64,000 nt of DNA from JANMJD01 sp963847945 (GTDB lineage Bacteria; Actinomycetota; Acidimicrobiia; Acidimicrobiales; Ilumatobacteraceae), in contig CAWKBX010000015.1 of NCBI GenBank assembly GCA_963847945.1, positions 248,001 to 312,000 of the forward strand, read 5' to 3'. The notes beneath the pieces were generated by a model. That model was not told the origin of the DNA and ran no database searches. It worked only from the letters and a program-made list of their open reading frames with translations. Both the position numbers and the translations under genes were made by a program. Below, piece after piece: positions 18,339 through 27,642 of this stretch. Numbering within the stretch: position 1 is the first letter of the stretch; each line of letters starts with the position of its first letter.

Positions 18339-19589
18339 TCAGGCGTCGCCGCTGATCTTCTTGCGGATCTCGACGATCCGATCGCCTGCATGATTGGCGT
18401 CGTCGCCTTGGGTCTCGAGCAGAGCCGAGCGGTCGCGTCGGGCCTCGCGCTCAGCCTTGACCACGTCGGCTCGAGCAATGGCCGCGTCGGTGCCATGCTC
18501 GTGGATGAACTCGGCCCATTTGACCAGTTCTTCGACCATTTCCGACTCGGGAACCACCGCCACGTTGGTGCCCTTGACGAAGAGATGGCCCCGCTTGTTC
18601 CCTGCGGCGATGCCCAGGTCGGCTTCGCGCGCCTCGCCTGGACCGTTGACGACACAACCCATCACCGCCACCTGGAGCGGCAGTTCGCGCTCACCGAACG
18701 CCGCCATCGCCCGTTGGGCGACGTCGATCACATCGATCTCGGCCCGACCACAACTCGGGCAGGCGATGAGGTCGACGTTCTTGCGTTCGCGCAGGCCCAA
18801 TGCTTCGAGGAGTTGACGCCCGGCGCGGGCCTCTTCGATCGGGTCGGCGGTGAGGCTGTAGCGGATCGTGTCGCCGATGCCCTCGTTGAGCAGGGTGGCA
18901 ATGCCGGCCGTCGCCTTGATCAGACCGTTCGGTGGCGGCCCGGCCTCGGTCACCCCGAGGTGGAGCGGCACATCGGTGAGCTCGGCCAGTTGGCGATATG
19001 CCTCGACCATCAGCCGGACACTGGACGCCTTGACCGAGATCTTGATCAGGTCAAAATCGACCTCGCGAAAGTACGCCATTTCCTGCAGAGCCGACTCGAC
19101 CATCGCCTCGGGGCGAATGCCGCCGTACTTCTCGTACAGCGCCGGGTCGAGCGACCCGCCGTTCACCCCGATCCGAATCGATACGCCCCGGTCCTTGGCC
19201 GCCATCGCCACGGCCTTGATGTGTTCCGGACGACGGATGTTGCCCGGGTTCAACCGCAGGCCGTGAACGCCGGCTTCCAGCGCGGCGAGAGCCATGCGGT
19301 ACTGATGGTGGATATCGGCGATGATCGGAATCGGTGAACGGGGAACAATCTGGGCCAGGCCCTCGGCAGCTTCGGGTTCGTTGCAGGTGCAGCGCACGAT
19401 GTCGCAGCCGGCGGCGGCCAAACCGTAAATCTGCTGCAATGTGCCCTCGACGTCGGCCGTCTTGGTGATCGTCATCGACTGGATGCTGATCGGAGCGTCG
19501 CCTCCGACGGGGACCGAGCCAACCATGATTTGACGGCTGACCCGCCGTGTCGTGGACAACCGACCGATTTGAGGCTGTGCAGAACTCAC
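18339..19589 (-). CDS. ispG: (E)-4-hydroxy-3-methylbut-2-enyl diphosphate synthase
   Basis: 416 residues. Penultimate step of the MEP isoprenoid pathway, a [4Fe-4S] enzyme. Cluster residues are in CPSCGR and in MGCVVNGPGE; the TIM-barrel part has IQSMTITKTADVEGTLQQI and RLNPGNI. It is the last gene of the minus-strand run that includes dxr, so two MEP-pathway steps are in one transcription unit with the phospholipid gene cdsA. Confidence 0.97.
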   Translation of the reverse strand: MSSAQPQIGRLSTTRRVSRQIMVGSVPVGGDAPISIQSMTITKTADVEGTLQQIYGLAAAGCDIVRCTCNEPEAAEGLAQIVPRSPIPIIADIHHQYRMALAALEAGVHGLRLNPGNIRRPEHIKAVAMAAKDRGVSIRIGVNGGSLDPALYEKYGGIRPEAMVESALQEMAYFREVDFDLIKISVKASSVRLMVEAYRQLAELTDVPLHLGVTEAGPPPNGLIKATAGIATLLNEGIGDTIRYSLTADPIEEARAGRQLLEALGLRERKNVDLIACPSCGRAEIDVIDVAQRAMAAFGERELPLQVAVMGCVVNGPGEAREADLGIAAGNKRGHLFVKGTNVAVVPESEMVEELVKWAEFIHEHGTDAAIARADVVKAEREARRDRSALLETQGDDANHAGDRIVEIRKKISGDA

Positions 19590-19664
19590 ACCACGCAGTA
19601 TGGCGGTTCGTTTCGGCCACCGGGCGCCATCACCGGCCGGGGCGGGCCGTTCCAGAGCCGCCGA

Positions 19665-20906
19665 TCAGAATGTGTCGAGGTAGATCGCCGATATGAACAC
19701 GAGCATCAAGGTGACCATGAGGACGGCGAAAACCGGCATCACCTTGGCAAAGTCGACGTAGTACCGCCGTCCCTGACGCGACCGCAATCGTTCGTACGTG
19801 GCAATCAGCAGATGTCCACCGTCGAGCGGGAGAATCGGCAACAGATTGAAGAGCCCGAGCGCCATGTTCAGCGAGGCCAACAAGAACAAGGTCTCCGCCG
19901 CGCTGGAACGCACCGCGCTCGACCCGTACTGGGTAATGCCGACGATGGACGTCGGGCGCTTGGCCGGGTCGTCAACCTCGTGGCCGGCAACCATCCGGAA
20001 GATCCGCGACAGCCCCGATGGGCTGAATATGTCGCCGATCGCCAGCACCGTCCCATGTACTTGCACGCCGAACTCCGTGAATCCCCGCTGGATGCCGGCA
20101 GGAACCGTCCGGTCGATCGTGCGCATAGGAAAGATCCCGAGCATTCCCTCAAGCTTGCCGGTGGGTTGGCCCGACGCATCGAGCGCGTCGCGTCGGCCGA
20201 GAACGGCCGAGACGTCGTAACGCTGGCCGTCTCGCTCATAGATCAGGCTCACGGATTCGCCGGGCCGTGGTTTGACGACCGACTTGAACGACTCGAACGA
20301 GCCCGCCACATTGACCCCATCGATGGCCACAATCATGTCGCCGTCTTGCAGGCCGGCTCGACCGGCCGGGGAGTCGCTGACGACCCCACCGATCGATGGC
20401 CAGGCGGCTTCCTCGACGACCGGCTCGCTGAAGAACGAGAAGAACATGCAGAACAGCACGAGGCCGGCGAGCAGATTGGTTGCCGGGCCGGCCAGCACCA
20501 TGCCGAAGCGATGCCGGTACGACTGGGCCCGGTACGAGCGCGCATGGTCCTCGTCGGACAGTTCCTCAAGGTTGGTCATCCCCGGGGTCTTGACGTACGC
20601 CCCGAGCGGAATCCCCTTCAGCCCGTACTCCGTCTCCCCCCGCCGGAAGCTCCAAATACGGGGCCCGAAGCCGATGAAGAACTCTGTGACTTTCATACCA
20701 CCCCGCCGAGCCCCGATGTAGTGGCCCAACTCGTGGATGAACAACGTCAGGATCAAGAACAGCCCGAACAGGGCGTACGACCACGACACCCATGCCAGCA
20801 CGAGCGCGGCGGCAACCACCACCGCCAGTCGGATCAGCGACGTGCGTTGATCGACGACCTCCGCGACCTCACCTTCATGGCTCGGTACCATCGCACCAAT
20901 CGTCAT
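19665..20906 (-). CDS. rseP: Site-2 intramembrane metalloprotease (RseP/Rip1 family)
   Basis: 413 residues. M50-type zinc protease that cleaves transmembrane anti-sigma factors. HELGH at residues 58-62 lies inside the first of several membrane segments; a PDZ domain follows (SPAGRAGLQDGDMIVAIDG), then the second metal-binding motif in NLLPILPLDGGH. ATG 20906 has an AAAGGA upstream and overlaps the dxr stop (ATGA). The kelch-type anti-sigma candidate at 43.8 kb is a possible but unproven substrate. Confidence 0.93.
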   Translation of the reverse strand: MTIGAMVPSHEGEVAEVVDQRTSLIRLAVVVAAALVLAWVSWSYALFGLFLILTLFIHELGHYIGARRGGMKVTEFFIGFGPRIWSFRRGETEYGLKGIPLGAYVKTPGMTNLEELSDEDHARSYRAQSYRHRFGMVLAGPATNLLAGLVLFCMFFSFFSEPVVEEAAWPSIGGVVSDSPAGRAGLQDGDMIVAIDGVNVAGSFESFKSVVKPRPGESVSLIYERDGQRYDVSAVLGRRDALDASGQPTGKLEGMLGIFPMRTIDRTVPAGIQRGFTEFGVQVHGTVLAIGDIFSPSGLSRIFRMVAGHEVDDPAKRPTSIVGITQYGSSAVRSSAAETLFLLASLNMALGLFNLLPILPLDGGHLLIATYERLRSRQGRRYYVDFAKVMPVFAVLMVTLMLVFISAIYLDTF

Positions 20907-22063
20907 CGCGATGTCCTTTCGTTGAGCACCAATTCTGCCACCCGTCGCGCTTGAGCGTCGGCGGCAATCACCGCATCCGACGACGACGCGGGAGCTCCGT
21001 CGTGACGGGCAAGCGTCCCCTCGATCACCTCGGCGATCTGCGTCCAACGGAGGCCACCCGACAGAAATGCGTCGACCGCCACCTCGTTGGCCGCGCTCAG
21101 CCATGCCGGTGCGGTTCCGGCCGTGCGTCCCGCCTCGTACGCCAGCCGGAGGCACCGAAATGTAGTCACGTCGGGAAGCTCGAAGTCGAGCCGTCGCATC
21201 GATGCCCAATCGATGGCCCCGAATGGGGTGGCAATGCGATTCGGATAGGCCAGTGCGTACCCGATCGGCAACCGCATGTCGGGCATTGACAACTGGGCAA
21301 TCGTCGCCCCATCGGTGAACTCGACCAGTGAGTGAACCACCGATTGTGGGTGGACGACGACGTCGATCTGATCGTACGACGCACCGAACAACTCGTGGGC
21401 CTCGATCACCTCGAGACCCTTGTTCATCAACGTCGAGGAGTCGACGGTGATCTTCGGTCCCATCGACCATGTGGGGTGGGCCAACGCCTGCTCGACGGTG
21501 ATCTCGGCCAGGTCTCGGGTGGTTCGCCCGCGGAACGGGCCTCCGCTGGCGGTCAGCACGATCCGAGCCAACTCGCGCCCGCCGTTGGGATGGACCGACG
21601 ACCGAAGGCACTGGTGGACGGCGCAGTGCTCGGAGTCGACCGGCACGATCTCGGCTCCGACGACCGAACGCAACGGTTGGACCACCGGACCGGCCGCGAT
21701 CAGACTCTCCTTGTTTGCCAAGGCCAGGCGCTTGCCTGCCGCCAGCGTGGCGAGCGTGACGGGGAGTCCGGCGAAGCCGACGACAGCATTCACGACGACA
21801 TCGGCGATCTCGGCCAGATCGGCCAAATCTCCGACGACCTCACAGAACGGCAGAGCATCGGCAACCTCGCGACGGCGGCCTGGGTCGGCAACGGCGACCA
21901 CCTTGGGCCTGAACTCACGAGCCTGGTCGATGAGCACGTCGATCGAGGTGCCGACACCGAGTCCGACCACTTCGTAGTGGTCGACTTCGGCCCGAATGAC
22001 CTCGATTGTCTGAAGGCCGACCGAACCCGACGATCCGGCGATGGCGACGCGTACGCAACTCAC
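20903..22063 (-). CDS. dxr: 1-deoxy-D-xylulose 5-phosphate reductoisomerase
   Basis: 386 residues from GTG 22063, giving VRVAIAGSSGSVGLQT at the NADPH-binding N-terminus; a TTG at 22114 would add 17 residues without homology. First committed step of the MEP pathway. Motifs NKESLIAAG, PVDSEHCAVHQCL, SGGPFRG and KITVDSSTLMNKGLE are all intact. Overlaps rseP by 4 bases. Confidence 0.96.
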   Translation of the reverse strand: MSCVRVAIAGSSGSVGLQTIEVIRAEVDHYEVVGLGVGTSIDVLIDQAREFRPKVVAVADPGRRREVADALPFCEVVGDLADLAEIADVVVNAVVGFAGLPVTLATLAAGKRLALANKESLIAAGPVVQPLRSVVGAEIVPVDSEHCAVHQCLRSSVHPNGGRELARIVLTASGGPFRGRTTRDLAEITVEQALAHPTWSMGPKITVDSSTLMNKGLEVIEAHELFGASYDQIDVVVHPQSVVHSLVEFTDGATIAQLSMPDMRLPIGYALAYPNRIATPFGAIDWASMRRLDFELPDVTTFRCLRLAYEAGRTAGTAPAWLSAANEVAVDAFLSGGLRWTQIAEVIEGTLARHDGAPASSSDAVIAADAQARRVAELVLNERTSR

Positions 22064-22120
22064 GGAGTCAAGTCTGGCCGGAGATCGCGCCAAACAGACG
22101 CGCAGCAACGGCAAGACCGA

Positions 22121-23677
22121 TCAGACGGGCGGGGCCACAATCCACGGCTCCAGCCATGTCAGCACGTAGTACGCACCGGGAAGCACGAACAGGAACCCGT
22201 CGAACCGGTCGAGTACGCCGCCATGGCCGGGCAGCACGGTGCCGAAGTCCTTGACATCGAGGTTGCGCTTGAACATCGATTCGGTCAGATCACCGATCGG
22301 GGCGAGGATCGCCACGATCAGGCCGAGAACGAGCAGGTCGGCCAGTTGAATCCAGGTCGATGCCTTGCCGTTGGCAATGCTCAGCAGCGCCATCGCCCCG
22401 AGCGTGGCAACCGTGCCCCCGACGAGCCCTTCGACCGTCTTGTTCGGACTGATCCACGCCCGCAGCGGGGTACGGCCCGCCGCGGACCCGACGAACAACG
22501 CCCCGATGTCGTTGGCGACAACCCCGATGGCCAAGGCAAAGATGGTGTCGGTGCCGATATCTTCACCCTTGGCGAGGATCAAACCGGCAAACGAGCCCAT
22601 TACACCGATCCAGCCGATGCCGAGCATCGTGATTGCCGTGTTCGGGAGTGGGCCACTCTCGATTCCCTCAGCAGAAATCGAGGTGATGACCGTGGCCACC
22701 AGGGCCAAGAAGAGCACGACGGCAATCGCCGTCTCTCCCCGCCAGTACGTCGCCACCGGTAGCAGGGCGCAGGCGGCGATGCCCGGAATCGTCGCCGGAC
22801 GGTAGCCCCGCTCGGTGACGCGGCCATAGAACTCGACGGCGGCCAGGGCCATCACGATCGACACCAGGGCAACTACGCCGGTGGTCCCGGTGAATCTGAG
22901 AATGGCGATGAACACGGCAGCAAGGCCGAGCCCGAGGGCAATCGCCGTCGGCATGTCTCGCCCCTTGGTACCACGGGACTCGACCGGGGTCGAACGGCCC
23001 GCAACCGGCGGACGCGGACCCGACGAGCCTGCCGACGGGCGGCTACCGGTACGCGCCCGCGATGGATCTTCGCGTGGTCCGCCGCGCCCACCCGACGGGC
23101 GACCGCGCAGCGGCGTCACTCGTTCGGCATCGCTCATCGGGTCGGTCCCGACCCGAATGGGCCCGCGGGGCGCGGGCTCCTGCGTCGGGAGCATCGGAAC
23201 CGGCTTCAGCTCGACCGCCGGCACCTCATCGTCCTCAAAGGCCAGGAACGGGTCGTCGGGAATCGGCGGCTCGTCGACGATGTGCGCCCGAGGGAACCCT
23301 TCGAACTCGGTGAAATCATTCAGTTGTGTCGCATCGACCGCCGCCGGTGCGATCGGCGCGGCCTGCACCGGTGGTGCGGGGACGGCCGGAGGGTCGTCAC
23401 GCCAGACCGGCGGGGTCGACGGGGTGAAACCCGACCAGACGTCGAGATCGTCGGTCGGATCCTTGTCGGCGAACAGGCGGGGAATCTCGCCGGTCGGCGG
23501 CTCGGACCAGTGCGGAAGCGCCTCGAAATCGGCGTTGCCGAGACTGATCGCCGGCCCCGACGAGTCGGCTGGGCGCTCACGCTGGGGCAACGGCGCCGGG
23601 ATCGCGTCCCAATCGTCGTCGTCGTCGAAATCACCGAAGTCGTCGTCCTGCCCTGGACGCCAGAGATCGTCGCTCAT
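22121..23677 (-). CDS. cdsA: Phosphatidate cytidylyltransferase with long disordered N-terminal extension
   Basis: 518 residues. It makes CDP-diacylglycerol from phosphatidic acid and CTP in the membrane. The enzyme proper occupies about residues 242-518, with multiple membrane segments and the family signature (SPNKTVEGLVGG, then GDLTESMFKRNLDVKDFG and LPGHGGVLDRFD). The first 240 residues are acidic, then Pro/Ala-rich, then basic, with no predicted fold. Typical CdsA is 260-300 residues. GAGGGG lies about 9 bases before the ATG. Confidence 0.95.
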   Translation of the reverse strand: MSDDLWRPGQDDDFGDFDDDDDWDAIPAPLPQRERPADSSGPAISLGNADFEALPHWSEPPTGEIPRLFADKDPTDDLDVWSGFTPSTPPVWRDDPPAVPAPPVQAAPIAPAAVDATQLNDFTEFEGFPRAHIVDEPPIPDDPFLAFEDDEVPAVELKPVPMLPTQEPAPRGPIRVGTDPMSDAERVTPLRGRPSGGRGGPREDPSRARTGSRPSAGSSGPRPPVAGRSTPVESRGTKGRDMPTAIALGLGLAAVFIAILRFTGTTGVVALVSIVMALAAVEFYGRVTERGYRPATIPGIAACALLPVATYWRGETAIAVVLFLALVATVITSISAEGIESGPLPNTAITMLGIGWIGVMGSFAGLILAKGEDIGTDTIFALAIGVVANDIGALFVGSAAGRTPLRAWISPNKTVEGLVGGTVATLGAMALLSIANGKASTWIQLADLLVLGLIVAILAPIGDLTESMFKRNLDVKDFGTVLPGHGGVLDRFDGFLFVLPGAYYVLTWLEPWIVAPPV

Positions 23678-23764
23678 CGTTCTGGCCCCTCGTTCGTGGT
23701 TGTGGTCGGGGCATTCGCCCGCCGACCTGGTGTGCTGCTGGTCGTCAACATGGTCATCTTCCCC

Positions 23765-24322
23765 TCAGACCTCGAGGAGCTCCTGCTCTTTGCGCCCCAA
23801 CGCCTTGTCGATCAGGTCCACGTGCTCGTGGGTGATCTTCTCAAGCTCCTTCTCGGCCCGTTCGAGTTCGTCGGCTGAGATCTCACTCGACTTCTCAGCG
23901 GCTTCCATCTGCTTGCGCGCGTCACGACGGATGTTGCGCACCGCGACCCGCCCATCCTCAGCCATGTTCTTGGTGATCTTGACGTACTCCTTGCGGCGCT
24001 GCTCGGTCAGCGGCGGCAGGTTGATTCGAATCACCACGCCATCGTTGCTCGGCGAAACACCGAGATCAGAGTCGCGAATAGTCTTTTCGATGGCAGCCAA
24101 GGTGTTGCGATCATGCGGCTTGATGATCAACTGCCGGGCCTCGGGCACTTGAAACGAGGCAAGCTGCTGCAGCGGAACATCGGACCCGTAGTAGCTGACG
24201 ACCATACGCTCCACCAACGCGGGACTCGCCCGGCCGGTTCGCACCGTGGAGAACTGGCCCTGGGTGTGCTCTACGGCTCGCTCCATCTTGTCGATGGCCT
24301 CAAGCAGGGTCTCTTCCGTCAC
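23765..24322 (-). CDS. frr: Ribosome recycling factor
   Basis: 185 residues from GTG 24322, exactly the family length; in-frame upstream starts would add unconserved residues. With EF-G it splits post-termination ribosomes. Motifs include TVRTGRASPALVERM, YYGSDVPLQQLASF, and LPPLTEQRRKEYVK. It follows pyrH in the conserved rpsB-tsf-pyrH-frr order. Confidence 0.97.
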   Translation of the reverse strand: MTEETLLEAIDKMERAVEHTQGQFSTVRTGRASPALVERMVVSYYGSDVPLQQLASFQVPEARQLIIKPHDRNTLAAIEKTIRDSDLGVSPSNDGVVIRINLPPLTEQRRKEYVKITKNMAEDGRVAVRNIRRDARKQMEAAEKSSEISADELERAEKELEKITHEHVDLIDKALGRKEQELLEV

Positions 24323-24388
24323 GCCGCTCAGCCTAGTGACGCATCGGAGCGCCACGGGTGATGCTGCGACGACGGCCCCACCCGACGA

Positions 24389-25117
24389 TCAGGCGTCGCG
24401 AACGATGGTGCCGACGCGCTCGCCCTCGAGAATGCGACGCAACGTGCCCGGCGCCGTCATGTCGAACACGACGATCGGCAAGTTGTTGTCGCGGCAAAAC
24501 GCAATCGCCGTGGCATCCATGACCTTCAGGTCTTTGGTCATCACTTCGAGGTAGCTGACCTCGTCGTACTTCACCGCAGTTGGGTCTTTACGCGGGTCGG
24601 CCGAGTAGATGCCGTCAACGCCTGAGTGTGTTCCTTTGAGAATCGCCCCGGCGTCGATCTCTTTGGCTCGCAGCGCGGCGGCGGTATCGGTGGTGAAGAA
24701 CGGGTTGCCGGTCCCCGCGGCGAAGATGACGACTCGCCCTTTTTCGAGGTGACGCATTGCGCGACGCCGAATGTACGGCTCGGCGATTCGGGGCATCTCG
24801 ATGGCGCTCTGGACCCGGGTGTGCTGCCCGACGCGCTCCAGCGCATCTTGGAGGGCCAAGGCGTTCATGACGGTCGCCAACATGCCGATGTGATCGGACT
24901 GGGTGGCATCCATCGTGGCCAGCGAATTCGACCGGCCCCGCCAGAAATTGCCGCCACCGACGACGACGGCCACGTCGACATCGAGCTTCTCGCGGACTTC
25001 CATGATTTCGCGCGCAGTGACGTCGAGCGTGGCCCCATCGAGGCCATTGCCGGATGCACCGGCGAGGGCCTCGCCCGAGGGCTTGAAGACAATTCGCTTC
25101 CAGCGGGGCGAGGCCAC
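24389..25117 (-). CDS. pyrH: UMP kinase
   Basis: 242 residues. Amino-acid-kinase fold enzyme phosphorylating UMP to UDP. The opening KRIVFKPSGEAL, VVGGGNFWRG and GTGNPFFTTDTAA are diagnostic. The start is GTG 25117, 5 bases after tsf ends, so the two are co-transcribed. Confidence 0.97.
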   Translation of the reverse strand: MASPRWKRIVFKPSGEALAGASGNGLDGATLDVTAREIMEVREKLDVDVAVVVGGGNFWRGRSNSLATMDATQSDHIGMLATVMNALALQDALERVGQHTRVQSAIEMPRIAEPYIRRRAMRHLEKGRVVIFAAGTGNPFFTTDTAAALRAKEIDAGAILKGTHSGVDGIYSADPRKDPTAVKYDEVSYLEVMTKDLKVMDATAIAFCRDNNLPIVVFDMTAPGTLRRILEGERVGTIVRDA

Positions 25118-25122
25118 CCGGA

Positions 25123-25905
25123 TCAGCCGACCTGCACTTGAGCGAACCGGGCGATGGTCGCCGATCCGATCAGCTGGCTGATCGACAACTTGTCGTCCTT
25201 GGCGTACGGCTGCTCGAGGAGCGCAATGTCTTTGAAGAAGCCCTGGATACGACCATCGACAATCTTGGCGACCGCGGCCTCGGGCTTGCCCTCGTTGCGC
25301 GTGATCGTCTCGAGCGTGGCTCGTTCCTTGTCGACGACTTCGGCCGGAACATCGGCCTTGGCCAGGTACTGCGGCTTGGCGAAGGCGATGTGAACGGCAA
25401 CGTCGTGGGCGAGCTCGGTGGAGCCACCCGACATCTCGACCAGCACGGCGTTCACGCCACGACCACCCTGAATGTGCAGGTAGGAGTCAATGGTGTTGCC
25501 CGGGGCGGCCTCGATGCGGACCACGTCACCGAGTTCGATGTTCTCTTTGAGCGTGATCTTCAGGTCGTCGAAAATCGTCGACCGCTCCGAGACGTCGCCG
25601 CCGTTGGCGACGAGATCGGCGAGCGCCTGGCCCTCGGCCTTGAACAACTCGGAACCGGCGACAAAGTCGGTCTCACACTTGAGCTTGACGATGGCGCCGA
25701 TGGTCCCGACGATCGCCAACGAGACCAGACCCTGCGTGTTCTCACGATCTTCGCGCTTGGCCGATGCGGCCAAGCCCTTCTCACGAAGCCATTGCCTGGA
25801 GGCTTCCATGTCGCCGTCATTGGCTTCCAGGGCGCGCTTGGCGTCCATCATCCCGGCACCCGTCGACTGGCGCAGGGCCTGCACGTCTTTGGCAGTAAAC
25901 GCCAT
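25123..25905 (-). CDS. tsf: Elongation factor Ts
   Basis: 260 residues. Guanine nucleotide exchange factor for EF-Tu. It has the UBA-like N-terminal domain with LRQSTGAGMMDAKRAL and the core KCETDFVA motif. ATG 25905 lies 3 bases after the proposed rpsB stop. Length is slightly under the E. coli protein and matches actinobacterial EF-Ts. Confidence 0.97.
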   Translation of the reverse strand: MAFTAKDVQALRQSTGAGMMDAKRALEANDGDMEASRQWLREKGLAASAKREDRENTQGLVSLAIVGTIGAIVKLKCETDFVAGSELFKAEGQALADLVANGGDVSERSTIFDDLKITLKENIELGDVVRIEAAPGNTIDSYLHIQGGRGVNAVLVEMSGGSTELAHDVAVHIAFAKPQYLAKADVPAEVVDKERATLETITRNEGKPEAAVAKIVDGRIQGFFKDIALLEQPYAKDDKLSISQLIGSATIARFAQVQVG

Positions 25906-25908
25906 GAT

Positions 25909-26878
25909 TCAGGACTCGCCCTCTGCGGCCGGCGCGGCCGCCTCGTCGGTGGGTGCTGCCTCAACAGCAGCTCCTGCCTCGACCTCGACAGCTGCTTCGA
26001 CTTCGACTACCTCGATCGGTGCTGCGACTTCGTCGGCCGCGGCAGACTCGGCGGCCGGCTGAGCGGCGGCAACGCCGCGCATCACGATCGGCCTGGGCGG
26101 CCATCGCCGAGCGGCGGGCCTCGGCCTGCTGCGCGGCAAACATGGCGTCCTGCTCAGCACTGCGGCGGGGGGCGGCCAGCGGGTTACGACGCGAATTGAT
26201 GAACCGGCCCTCTTCGACGGCGTCGGCGACGACACGGCACATCAGGCTGGTGGACCGGATGGCATCGTCGTTGCCCGGGATCGGGAAGCGGATCACGTCG
26301 GGATCGACGTTGGTGTCGACGACGGCGACGACGGGGATGCCGAGCTTGTTGGCCTCGGTGACGGCCAGGTGCTCTTTCTTGGTGTCGAGAATGAACACGG
26401 CGTCGGGTCGCTTGTTGAGGTTGCGGATACCGCCGAGGTTCTTCTGCAACTTCTCGAGTTCACGACCGAGCAGCAGAGCTTCCTTCTTCGGCATCGCTTC
26501 GAACTCGCCCGAGAGCCGCATGCGCTCGTACTCCTGCATCTTTGAGACGCGCTTGGAGATGGTCTCGAAGTTGGTGAGCATGCCACCGAGCCAACGCTCG
26601 TTGACGTATGGCATGCCACACTTCTCGGCGAACGAGCGGACCGGATCTTGGGCCTGCTTCTTGGTACCGATGAACAGGATCGAGCCACCGCCGGCAACCA
26701 GGTCACGGATGTAGGCGTAGGCATCCTCGACGCGGGTGAGCGTCTGATTGAGATCGATGATGTAAATGCCACCGCGCTCACCGAAGATGAATCGCTTCAT
26801 CTTGGGGTTCCAACGCCTGGTCTGATGCCCGAAGTGGACGCCTGCTTCGAGCAGCTGTCGCATAGTGACGACGGCCAT
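25909..26878 (-). CDS. rpsB: 30S ribosomal protein S2, with one frameshift near the C-terminus
   Basis: ATG 26878 (AAAGGAGA upstream) gives MAVVTMRQLLEAGVHFGHQT, and the protein is intact through MFAAQQAEARRSAMAAQA. Near 26.09 kb the frame must change: the uninterrupted frame continues as an Arg/Ser-rich stretch to a stop at 25961, whereas the alternative frame gives an Ala/Glu/Val-rich acidic tail ending in AEGES at 25909, just before tsf. Acidic tails are usual in actinobacterial S2, so a single-base sequencing error is likely. Confidence 0.93.
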
Positions 26879-26891
26879 GATGTCTCCTTTG

Positions 26892-26937
26892 CTGCGGTTG
26901 CCGGCGCGACCCCCACAGCACCCGAAGGCGACCGCAG
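26892..26937 (-). promoter_or_regulatory. Possible rpsB leader stem-loop
   Basis: CTGCGGT at 26892-26898 and ACCGCAG at 26931-26937 are complementary and enclose a GC-rich internal region, ending 13 bases upstream of the rpsB start codon and next to its ribosome binding site. Autogenous leaders on rpsB-tsf transcripts are known in other bacteria; this stem does not obviously match one I recognise. Confidence 0.3.
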
Positions 26938-27081
26938 TATTGGGGGGAGCGCATGTGATTTCGACTGGCGACACAACGCCGCAAACCGGGGATGGATGTT
27001 AGCGCCGGGATCACCGATTGTCCCAGCATTGCGGCAACATCGTCGACCAAACCGCTGGTGTAGGCGCTCGGCCGGGCAAGT

Positions 27082-27573
27082 TCAGCAGACCAGCCGCGGC
27101 GGCGGTTGCTGTCGACGAGACGTCCCGTCGAGCGGAACCAACCGGGGTTGCGGAACGATCCGGGCGAGGTACGGGTTCGGATCGAGGTAGGTCTCGCCGA
27201 GCCGCAGGCCGAAGAAGGTGACCGGCCCTGCCGCTCCGACCCGTTCACCCGCGCGAACGGTGGCACCGGCGGCGACCGCAATGGCCGCCAACCGACCGTA
27301 CGTCGTGCGAAATCCCCCCGCATGCTCGACGACGACGTACCGAACCCCAGCGACCGACCCGGCGAACGTCACCGTGCCCGCCGACGCGGCCGCCACCGGG
27401 GCACCGGGCTGCGTGGAGTACTCGATGCCGCGGTTCCCGGGGCAATAGGGGCAGCCCGGGGGCCGAAACGGATCGAAGACCGACCCATCGACGGGTGGGA
27501 GCAGACACGGCGGGGATCCGAGCGCGGCGACGAACGCCAACCGGGCGAACAATATGGACAACGCAGCAAACAT
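27082..27573 (-). CDS. LytM/M23-like domain protein with all metal ligands lost
   Basis: 163 residues from ATG 27573 (GAGG 8 bases upstream); a GTG at 27600 is an alternative. A short hydrophobic N-terminus suggests export. The fold is an M23 (LytM) domain: NRGIEYSTQPGAPVAAASAG, then VVVEHAGGFRTTYGRLA, VRAGERVGAAG and GLRLGETYLDPNPYL. The zinc ligands are missing: HxxxD reads NRGIE, and the HxH strand reads VTFF. Such degenerate LytM proteins (EnvC, NlpD) activate cell-wall amidases rather than cut peptidoglycan. A similar gene (Rv2891) lies beside rpsB in M. tuberculosis. Confidence 0.8.
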   Translation of the reverse strand: MFAALSILFARLAFVAALGSPPCLLPPVDGSVFDPFRPPGCPYCPGNRGIEYSTQPGAPVAAASAGTVTFAGSVAGVRYVVVEHAGGFRTTYGRLAAIAVAAGATVRAGERVGAAGPVTFFGLRLGETYLDPNPYLARIVPQPRLVPLDGTSRRQQPPPRLVC

Positions 27574-27642
27574 GACGACAACCTCGGATGACTTGGGCAC
27601 GGAGGCGATTCAACGGGGCACGATGTGCCGAGAGCGGGCCGT

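Noticed and set aside
19530..20954. 474-codon plus-strand frame opposite rseP
   Set aside because: Antisense to a site-2 protease with both metal motifs; product is unstructured.
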